A stretch of 19,657 nt of DNA from positions 1 through 19,657 of the forward strand of contig JAEZDV010000221.1 in NCBI GenBank assembly GCA_023417985.1, given 5' to 3'. The position numbers were made by a program, and so were the translations under genes. Under the pieces are notes generated by a model. That model saw only the letters and a list, made by a program, of their open reading frames with translations. It did no database searches and was not told the origin of the DNA. This DNA is from Actinomycetes bacterium (GTDB taxonomy: Bacteria; Actinomycetota; Actinomycetes; Mycobacteriales; Mycobacteriaceae). This document shows, piece by piece, positions 14,619-19,657 of this stretch (its first letter is position 1; the number at the start of each line of letters is the position of its first letter).

Positions 14619-16205
14619 GTGGCACAGCAAACGGGCGCCAAAAAGCGGGAGGTCTGGTCGGGCCGCTCGGTGTTCATCATGGCTGCCATCGGTTCCGCAG
14701 TGGGATTGGGCAACATCTGGCGCTTTCCGTACATCGCGTACGAGAACGGCGGGGGCGCGTTCCTGATCCCGTATCTGGTTGCCCTGCTCACCGCGGGTCT
14801 CCCACTTCTGTTCGTCGATTACGCGATCGGGCACAAGTTCCGTGGATCGCCACCGCTGGCATTCCGCCGGCTCGGCCGCCGCGCCGAGTTCCTCGGATGG
14901 TGGCAGGTGCTGGTGTGCTTCGTCATCGGCGTGTACTACGCGGTCATCATCGCGTGGGCCGCGCGCTACACGTTCTTCTCCTTCGGCGAAGCATGGGGTG
15001 ACGACGCGGAAGGGTTCTTCCTCGAAACGTTCCTGCAGGTCGACGGCGATTCCGCATTCGGGATGAGTTTTGTGCCCGGCGTCGCGTGGCCGCTGCTGGC
15101 CGTCTGGGTCCTCACGCTCTGTGTCCTCGCGCTCGGAGTGCAGCGCGGTATCGGTAATGCGAACAGGTTCTTCGTCCCACTGCTCGTGCTCCTCTTCGGT
15201 GCACTGGTCGTCCGCGCGCTGACGCTGGAGGGCGCCACCGTCGGACTCGACGCCTTCTTCACTCCCAACTGGTCGGCACTGACCGATACGAGTGTGTGGA
15301 TCGCGGCGTACGCGCAGATCTTCTTCTCGCTCTCCGTCGCGTTCGGCATCATGATCACGTACTCGTCGTACCTCAAGCGCAAGACCAACCTGACCGGTTC
15401 GGGCCTGGTCGTCGGCTTCTCGAACTCGAGTTTCGAGGTCCTGGCCGGCATCGGCGTGTTCTCCGCGTTGGGATTCATGGCCCAAGCTCAGGGCGTCGGA
15501 GTCGACGAGGTGGTCGCCGGCGGAATCGGACTGGCATTCATCGCGTTCCCGACCATCGTCTCCGAGATGCCCGGCGGCCCGATCTTCGGTGTGCTGTTCT
15601 TCGGCTCCTTGGTCTTCGCCGGCTTCACGTCCTTGATCAGCATCGTCCAGGTGGCCATCTCCGCGTTCGAGGACAAGACCGGGCTCGGCCGGGTGCCCGC
15701 GGTCCTGACCATCGGTGGCGTGTCGGCCATCGTGTCGCTGCTGCTGTTCCCGACCACCACCGGACTCAACACACTCGACGTGGTGGACCGCTTCGCGAAC
15801 CAGTTCGGCATCGTCGGTGTCGCCTTCGTGGCACTCATCGTGGTCGCGTGGGTGTTGCGGCGGCTGCCCGACCTGCGCGACCACCTCAATTCGGTGTCGT
15901 CGTTCAAGGTCGGCAGGGGGTGGCTACTGTTCACCGGGGTGGTGACCCCGATCGTGCTGGGGTACATGCTGTTCAGCGAGATCCGTGATCGGCTCGCCGA
16001 GGGCTACGGCGGCCTGCCCGACGAGTTGATCGTGGTATTCGGCTGGGGCCTCCAGGCGGCGGTGATCGTCGCGGCCGTCGCGCTGTCGTTCATTCCGTGG
16101 CGCAAGAGCCTCGACCTGGACTACGACGTCGCGGCTGACATGCCCGTCACCGGCACGCGCGGCACTGCCGACCCCGATTCTCTTCCCTCCGGAGGTACGA
16201 AGTGA
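14619..16205 (+). CDS. metP: Sodium-dependent NSS transporter, MetP-type
   Basis: A 528-residue neurotransmitter:sodium symporter family transporter in the cytoplasmic membrane. Seen: the first-helix signature GSAVGLGNIWRFPY at about residues 26-39, which forms the Na+ and substrate site in LeuT-fold members, followed by YENGGGAFLIPY, and around eleven to twelve further hydrophobic segments. The GTG at 14619-14621 has GGAGGGA 8 bases upstream; the frame is open further upstream only as an out-of-frame shadow of the preceding gene. A 35-residue MetS-like gene follows with a 4-base overlap; that pairing is known for the methionine/alanine importer MetPS of Corynebacterium glutamicum. The substrate is therefore probably methionine or another neutral amino acid; this is inference, and the symbol depends on it. 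Confidence 0.95.
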   Translation: MAQQTGAKKREVWSGRSVFIMAAIGSAVGLGNIWRFPYIAYENGGGAFLIPYLVALLTAGLPLLFVDYAIGHKFRGSPPLAFRRLGRRAEFLGWWQVLVCFVIGVYYAVIIAWAARYTFFSFGEAWGDDAEGFFLETFLQVDGDSAFGMSFVPGVAWPLLAVWVLTLCVLALGVQRGIGNANRFFVPLLVLLFGALVVRALTLEGATVGLDAFFTPNWSALTDTSVWIAAYAQIFFSLSVAFGIMITYSSYLKRKTNLTGSGLVVGFSNSSFEVLAGIGVFSALGFMAQAQGVGVDEVVAGGIGLAFIAFPTIVSEMPGGPIFGVLFFGSLVFAGFTSLISIVQVAISAFEDKTGLGRVPAVLTIGGVSAIVSLLLFPTTTGLNTLDVVDRFANQFGIVGVAFVALIVVAWVLRRLPDLRDHLNSVSSFKVGRGWLLFTGVVTPIVLGYMLFSEIRDRLAEGYGGLPDELIVVFGWGLQAAVIVAAVALSFIPWRKSLDLDYDVAADMPVTGTRGTADPDSLPSGGTK

Positions 16206-16309
16206 GCACATCCGCCATCGTCCTGATGGTTTTCGCACTGCTGACGCTGTGGGGCGGCCTCGCACTGAGCATCGTGCATCTGCACAACCATCCCGACGAC
16301 CCGGAGTAA
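16202..16309 (+). CDS. metS: MetS-type NSS transporter small subunit
   Basis: A 35-residue protein: a short polar N-terminus (MSTS), one membrane helix at about residues 5-25 (AIVLMVFALLTLWGGLAL), then a His/Asp/Pro-rich tail ending HPDDPE. This matches the small subunit of methionine/alanine-import NSS transporters, which is needed with MetP for uptake in Corynebacterium glutamicum (family knowledge). The GTG at 16202 overlaps the transporter stop (GTGA) and has GGAGG 6 bases upstream. It is small enough to be missed by length-filtered gene calling. Confidence 0.9.
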   Translation: MSTSAIVLMVFALLTLWGGLALSIVHLHNHPDDPE

Positions 16310-16312
16310 TGC

Positions 16313-16331
16313 TCGGCCGGTAGCCGGCCGA
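16313..16331. terminator. Short GC hairpin after metS
   Basis: TCGGCCGG, TAG loop, CCGGCCGA: a perfect 8-bp stem starting 4 bases after the metS stop codon. No T-tract follows. Confidence 0.5.
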
Positions 16332-16348
16332 CCATCGATTTCCGCGCA

Positions 16349-16383
16349 CAGGGGTGGCGCTTCCGATGGAAGTGCCACCTTTG
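16349..16383 (+). terminator. Long-stem terminator between convergent metS and tetR
   Basis: A 16-base arm at 16349-16364 (CAGGGGTGGCGCTTCC) and a 16-base arm at 16368-16383 (GGAAGTGCCACCTTTG) pair throughout around a GAT loop, with three G-U wobbles in the plus-strand RNA. The wobbles favour the plus strand, so it chiefly serves the transporter operon. Confidence 0.6.
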
Positions 16384-16403
16384 ATGCATTTCGGCTCGTC
16401 GCC

Positions 16404-16440
16404 CGATCCCGGGATCGCGGATCCGTCTGCCCGACGGACC
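16404..16440 (-). terminator. Palindrome and hairpin downstream of the TetR gene
   Basis: Reading on the minus strand after the TetR stop (16452-16454) there is a hairpin, GGTCCGTC (16433-16440), GGGCA loop, GACGGATCC (16419-16427), with one bulged T, then the perfect 14-bp palindrome CGATCCCGGGATCG (16404-16417). It is placed to stop TetR transcription. Confidence 0.45.
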
Positions 16441-16451
16441 GGCGCTGTTGT

Positions 16452-17105
16452 TCAACTCGCGCGCTGCAACCGTTCCAGCCGGTCGAACACCAAGGTCACG
16501 GCCGTGTCGGTGTGTGCGAGCACCTCCTGCGTGCCCTGACGGCCCGCTGCCCAGCTCACGAGGGCCGACATCCATACGTCGGCGATGATGTGGACGGCGT
16601 TGAGGACTTCCTCGGTGACGGTGTCGATACCTGCGGCCCGCGCGAACAGGCCCGTCAGGACGTTCCCGAGATGGTCGAGTTCGGGCGCCGACGACGCATC
16701 GGCGAACATGGTCGCCCGCACCAGAGCGTCGTACAGACGGGGCTTCTCCTCGAGTTGCTCGACCGAAGCGCGGAACACCACCATGATCCGGTCGTGTGGC
16801 GTGTCACCGGGGAGTTCCATCTCGGCGAACCGCTGTCCGGCGGCTTCGAACTCGAGCACGAGAGCAACCACGAGCAGGTGATTCTTCGACGGGAAGTAGC
16901 GATACACCGTGCCGAGGGCCACGCCCGACCGATCGGCCACCGCGCGCATTTGCACGGCCTCGTACCCACCCTCGGCGGCGAGTTCCTTCGCCGTCCCGAT
17001 GATGCGCATGTACCGGGCTCGCTGGGCGGGCCGTAGATCTGCACCCGGCGTGGAAACAGCCCGCTGCGTCGCGCCCGCAACCTCTGGGGTCCGCTCCTCC
17101 GCCAT
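16452..17105 (-). CDS. KstR-like TetR family transcriptional regulator
   Basis: A 217-residue TetR repressor. Seen: an N-terminal helix-turn-helix at about residues 30-75 containing GGYEAVQMRAVADRSGVA and GTVYRYFPSK, a stretch very close to what I recall of the cholesterol-catabolism repressor KstR; the rest is an all-helical ligand domain, including RATMFADASSAPELD, which also recalls KstR. I chose the ATG at 17103-17105, with GGAAGG 7 bases upstream; the adjacent GTG (17106-17108) is only 4 bases from it. It is divergent from an F420-dependent oxidoreductase and a KstD-like flavoprotein, and the region between holds a KstR-type operator (17220-17233). Likely a repressor of that operon, and perhaps of itself, relieved by a CoA thioester or steroid intermediate. 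It may be a KstR paralogue rather than the main regulator. Confidence 0.93.
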   Translation of the reverse strand: MAEERTPEVAGATQRAVSTPGADLRPAQRARYMRIIGTAKELAAEGGYEAVQMRAVADRSGVALGTVYRYFPSKNHLLVVALVLEFEAAGQRFAEMELPGDTPHDRIMVVFRASVEQLEEKPRLYDALVRATMFADASSAPELDHLGNVLTGLFARAAGIDTVTEEVLNAVHIIADVWMSALVSWAAGRQGTQEVLAHTDTAVTLVFDRLERLQRAS

Positions 17106-17140
17106 CACGTCACCTTCCGTCCTTCCTTGTCGAGGATAGT

Positions 17141-17174
17141 TCAGGCGCAGTCGCCGCCTTCACCACGCGCCTGA
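17141..17174. repeat. 8-bp inverted repeat upstream of the TetR gene
   Basis: TCAGGCGC (17141-17148) and GCGCCTGA (17167-17174) are exact inverted copies 18 bases apart, in the leader or promoter of the TetR gene. Possible operator or leader hairpin. Confidence 0.35.
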
Positions 17175-17187
17175 CCACCCCCAACTA

Positions 17188-17197
17188 GACAGGTGTC
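17188..17197. promoter_or_regulatory. Small palindrome GACA-GG-TGTC in the divergent region
   Basis: GACAGGTGTC lies midway between the TetR and LLM genes, 23 bases before the KstR-type site. Its half-sites differ from the KstR core, so it may bind a different factor or be chance. Confidence 0.25.
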
Positions 17198-17219
17198 CGG
17201 AAACCCTTCCCCCGAGAGG

Positions 17220-17233
17220 TAGAACGCGTTACA
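17220..17233. promoter_or_regulatory. KstR-type operator TnnAACnnGTTnnA
   Basis: TAGAACGCGTTACA matches all eight fixed bases of the published KstR consensus TnnAACnnGTTnnA. The left half TAGAAC is also the common form in KstR sites. It lies 31 bases upstream of the LLM oxidoreductase start and overlaps TACATT (17230-17235), a possible -10 element, so bound repressor would block that promoter. The neighbouring regulator is itself KstR-like. Confidence 0.6.
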
Positions 17234-17264
17234 TTTTCTTCGTCATCCGACGAGAGGGGCCGCA

Positions 17265-18110
17265 GTGCGCCACGGAATAACCCTGTTCACGAGCGACCGG
17301 GGAATCCGACCCGACGTTGCCGCATCGACCGCGGAGAGCCGAGGGTTCGACAGTTTCTACGTTCCCGAACACACCCACATCCCCGTCCGGCGCGAATCCG
17401 CCCACCCCGGCACCGGCGACGAAACGCTGCCCGACGACCGGTACATGCGCACACTCGATCCCTGGGTCTCGCTCGGGCTCGCCGCTGCCGTGACCTCGAC
17501 CATCAGCCTGGGTACATCGGTCGCGCTGCCGCTCGAGCACGACCCGATCACCCTGGCCAAGACGATCGCCACCCTCGATCACCTCTCCGGTGGCCGGGTG
17601 ATCCTCGGCGCCGGATTCGGCTGGAACGCAGAAGAACTCGCAGACCACGGGGTTCCACCGGGCAAACGGCGCACTGCCCTGCGGGAGTACCTCGAGGCGA
17701 TGCAGGCCCTGTGGACCCAGGAGGAAGCCTCCTACGACGGCACCTTCGTGTCCTTCGGCCCGAGTTGGGCGTGGCCCAAGCCGGTCCAGCAGCCCCGGCC
17801 GCCCGTGCTCATCGGCGCGGGCGCGACCGAGCGGAACTTCGCGTGGATCGTCCGCTCGGCCGACGGCTGGATCACCACTCCCACCGAACGCGACACCGTC
17901 GACAACGTGCACCGGCTCCACAAGATGTGGGCGGACGCGGGTCGCGCCGGAACCCCGAAGGTCGTCGCCCTGGCGGGACGGCCCGACACCGAGCAGCTGA
18001 GCCGGTGGAGCGACGCGGGTGTGGACGAGGTCATCTTCGGTCTCCCCGACCGCACCGAGGACGAAGTCGTCGCCTACATCGACCGGCTCGCCGGCAAACT
18101 CGACCACTGA
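17265..18110 (+). CDS. F420-dependent LLM class oxidoreductase
   Basis: A 281-residue luciferase-like TIM-barrel oxidoreductase of the TIGR03619-type actinobacterial F420 group. Seen: the opening FDSFYVPEHTHIP at about residues 28-40, a strand SLGTSVALPLEHDPITLAKTIATLDHLSGGR at about 80-112 that is diagnostic of LLM enzymes, GAGFGWNAEE at about 115-124, and PPVLIGAGA near 182-190. F420 use is inferred from the family. The GTG start at 17265 has a GAGAGGGG site upstream and follows the KstR-type operator directly. The FAD-dependent gene begins 25 bases downstream, so the two are probably cotranscribed. The substrate is unknown; the regulator and partner suggest a steroid-like or isoprenoid hydride-transfer step. 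Confidence 0.93.
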   Translation: MRHGITLFTSDRGIRPDVAASTAESRGFDSFYVPEHTHIPVRRESAHPGTGDETLPDDRYMRTLDPWVSLGLAAAVTSTISLGTSVALPLEHDPITLAKTIATLDHLSGGRVILGAGFGWNAEELADHGVPPGKRRTALREYLEAMQALWTQEEASYDGTFVSFGPSWAWPKPVQQPRPPVLIGAGATERNFAWIVRSADGWITTPTERDTVDNVHRLHKMWADAGRAGTPKVVALAGRPDTEQLSRWSDAGVDEVIFGLPDRTEDEVVAYIDRLAGKLDH

Positions 18111-18135
18111 CCGACGCACCAGAACGGGACCGACA

Positions 18136-19599
18136 TTGAACTCCGATTTGCATCCTCTCCAGGCCGGCCGGATCACCACCTGGCACCACGAAGCCGACGT
18201 GGTGATCGCCGGATACGGCATCGCGGGTGTTTCCGCGGCCGTCGAAGCGGCTCGCGCCGGTGCGGACGTACTCGTCCTCGAACGGACCGGCGGCTGGGGT
18301 GGAGCCGCCTCTCTGTCCGGGGGCATCGTCTACCTCGGCGGCGGGACCGGTCTGCAGAAGGCCCTCGGGTTCGACGACACCCCCGAGAACATGAAGGCGT
18401 TCATGCTCGCCGCGCTGGGGCCGGGTGCCGACGAGGCGAAAATCGACGAGTACTGCGAGGGCAGCGTCGAACACTACGACTGGCTCGTCGCCAACGGCGT
18501 CGTGTTCAAGGAGAGCTTCTGGGGTGAGCCCGGCTGGGAGATCCCCGGTGACGACGGCCTGATGTATTCGGGTGGCGAGAACGCGGCGCCCTTCAACGAG
18601 GTCGCGACCCCCGCTCCACGCGGCCACGTTCCCCAGATGGCGGACAAGCGCACCGGCGAGAAGGGCGGCGGGTTCATGCTCATGCAACCGCTGACGCGGG
18701 TAGCCGAAAACCTCGGTGTCCGAGCCGAGTACGACGTCCGGGTCCAGCGTCTCATCGTCGACGAGGACGGCCGCGTCGTCGGTATCGCCGCCAAGCAGTA
18801 CGGCAACGAGGTGTACGTCCGGGCACGTCGCGGCGTCGTCCTCGCAACCGGAAGCTTCGCGTACAACAAGGAGATGGTCTCGGCCTACGCGCCGCAACTC
18901 GAGGGACGGCCGGGCGCCGCGATCGAAGAACACGACGGCCGCGCGATTCGGATGGCCCAGGCGCTCGGCGCCGACCTCGCGCACATGGACGCCACCGAGG
19001 TCGCCTTCTTCGGTGATCCGCAGTTGATGGCACGCGGCATCCTCGTCAACGGCCGGGGAAACCGGTACGTGCCGGAAGACACCTACCCCGGCCGGATCGG
19101 TCAGCTGACCCTGCTCAAGAACGACAATCAGGCCTTCCTCGTCATCGACGAGGCCGCCTACGAACAGGGTTGTGCCGCTACCAGCTCCACGCCGTTCTTC
19201 CGGTTCCGCCCGAAGTGGGTCGCGGAGACCGTCGAGGAACTCGAATCCGACATGGGACTGCCGACGGGCACCTTGCAGGCCACCGTCGAGGTGTACAACC
19301 GGCATGCGGCGACAGGAACCGATCCGGTGCTGGGCAAGAAGAGCGAGTGGTGCGTGCCGATCGGGTCGCCGATCGCCGCGATCGATCTGCGCAACTGCAC
19401 CGCGGGATTCACACTCGGTGGGCTGCGGACGACCGTCGACTCCGAGGTTCTGCACGTCTCCGGCGACCCGATCCCGGGGTTGTTCGCAGCGGGTCGCTGC
19501 ACGTCCGGGGTCTGCGCGTGGGGATATGCGAGCGGCACGTCGCTCGGCGACGGCAGTTTCTTCGGCCGTCGCGCGGGCATCGCCGCGGCCAAGGGCTGA
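18136..19599 (+). CDS. KstD/fumarate-reductase-type FAD-dependent oxidoreductase
   Basis: A 487-residue flavoprotein of the FAD-binding-2 family, which includes 3-ketosteroid delta-1-dehydrogenase, 3-oxo-5-alpha-steroid 4-dehydrogenase and fumarate reductase flavoproteins. Seen: the dinucleotide fold VVIAGYGIAGVSAA with G26, G28 and G31, the acidic end of the second strand (VLVLER), GGAASLSGGIVYLGGG at about 55-70, a late FAD-contact segment GLFAAGRCTSG, and GYASGTSLGDGSFFGRRAG at the C-terminus. The only sensible start is the TTG at 18136-18138, preceded by GGGA; upstream sequence is the shadow of the LLM gene. It is probably cotranscribed with the LLM gene and under the KstR-like regulator. 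Desaturation or reduction of a 3-ketosteroid-like ring is plausible but not proven; key KstD tyrosines cannot be assigned without alignment. Confidence 0.93.
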   Translation: MNSDLHPLQAGRITTWHHEADVVIAGYGIAGVSAAVEAARAGADVLVLERTGGWGGAASLSGGIVYLGGGTGLQKALGFDDTPENMKAFMLAALGPGADEAKIDEYCEGSVEHYDWLVANGVVFKESFWGEPGWEIPGDDGLMYSGGENAAPFNEVATPAPRGHVPQMADKRTGEKGGGFMLMQPLTRVAENLGVRAEYDVRVQRLIVDEDGRVVGIAAKQYGNEVYVRARRGVVLATGSFAYNKEMVSAYAPQLEGRPGAAIEEHDGRAIRMAQALGADLAHMDATEVAFFGDPQLMARGILVNGRGNRYVPEDTYPGRIGQLTLLKNDNQAFLVIDEAAYEQGCAATSSTPFFRFRPKWVAETVEELESDMGLPTGTLQATVEVYNRHAATGTDPVLGKKSEWCVPIGSPIAAIDLRNCTAGFTLGGLRTTVDSEVLHVSGDPIPGLFAAGRCTSGVCAWGYASGTSLGDGSFFGRRAGIAAAKG

Positions 19600-19617
19600 T
19601 CCCCGGGCGGACCGGCT

Positions 19618-19657
19618 TCAGAAGACCACGCCGACGTCGCGGCGGACGATCTCGTCC
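19618..19657 (-). CDS. 3' end of a minus-strand gene, unidentified
   Basis: Reading in from the right edge, 12 codons encode DEIVRRDVGVVF and end in TGA at 19618-19620. The frame is open to the window edge and the gene would converge on the flavoprotein gene 18 bases away. The codons have the expected G/C third positions. Too little is present to name a family. Confidence 0.4.
   Translation of the reverse strand, partial: DEIVRRDVGVVF

Noticed and set aside
13276..14766. A 496-codon plus-strand open frame over the YbhN-like gene
   Set aside because: It is Arg/Gly/Pro-rich and out of frame with the membrane protein, whose start overlaps the plsC stop; only the latter shows membrane helices.
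14613..15884. A 423-codon minus-strand open frame opposite the NSS transporter
   Set aside because: It is a His/Glu/Asp/Gln-rich antisense translation of hydrophobic transporter codons, a typical artefact.
18031..19455. A 474-codon open frame on the minus strand opposite the flavoprotein gene
   Set aside because: It is a codon-position shadow of the FAD-dependent gene, with no recognisable domain and no ribosome-binding site.
1..19657. CRISPR array, tRNA, rRNA, transposon or phage genes
   Set aside because: No regularly spaced repeats, cloverleaf, rRNA-like stretch, transposase or integrase motif was seen on either strand.

Overview
The window is high-GC DNA whose gene content points to a mycolic-acid-containing actinobacterium, most likely Rhodococcus or a close relative. 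The markers are a secreted antigen-85-type mycolyltransferase, the PlsB next to HAD-PlsC pair known from mycobacteria (Rv2482c/Rv2483c), a universal stress protein beside an APH/P-loop kinase gene (compare Rv2005c/Rv2004c), an F420-dependent luciferase-like oxidoreductase and a KstR-type TetR regulator. Species cannot be fixed from the sequence alone. Sixteen complete protein genes and one gene end are called. I see no rRNA, tRNA, CRISPR array, insertion sequence or phage gene, and no gene-free stretch longer than about 200 bases.

Layout. 44-1898 (minus): a mycolyltransferase and an SDR oxidoreductase that overlap by 11 bases. A divergent intergenic region with a tandem 21-bp repeat follows. 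2067-3522 (plus): an RluA-type pseudouridine synthase and an SRPBCC/AHSA1 protein. 3501-4043 (minus): a flavodoxin-like protein convergent with, and overlapping, the SRPBCC gene. 4235-7839 (plus): a CYTH-CHAD protein, a zinc alcohol dehydrogenase and a tandem UspA protein. A double hairpin separates the Usp gene from a convergent APH/P-loop kinase gene (7916-9400, minus).

9565-14476 (plus) is a tightly overlapping three-gene lipid operon: glycerol-3-phosphate acyltransferase PlsB, a HAD-phosphatase/PlsC fusion, and a YbhN/LPG-synthase-type membrane protein. The first two make lysophosphatidate and phosphatidate; the third may move or sense a lipid product. 14619-16309 (plus) is a sodium-dependent NSS amino-acid transporter followed by a 35-residue MetS-type small subunit, closed by strong hairpins.

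16452-19599 looks like a small catabolic module. A KstR-like TetR repressor gene is divergent from an F420-dependent LLM oxidoreductase and a KstD/fumarate-reductase-type flavoprotein. The divergent region carries a sequence that fits the KstR operator pattern TnnAACnnGTTnnA exactly, plus two further inverted repeats. This module, with its suggested steroid or isoprenoid link, is the most interesting part of the window. The end of another minus-strand gene is visible at 19618-19657.
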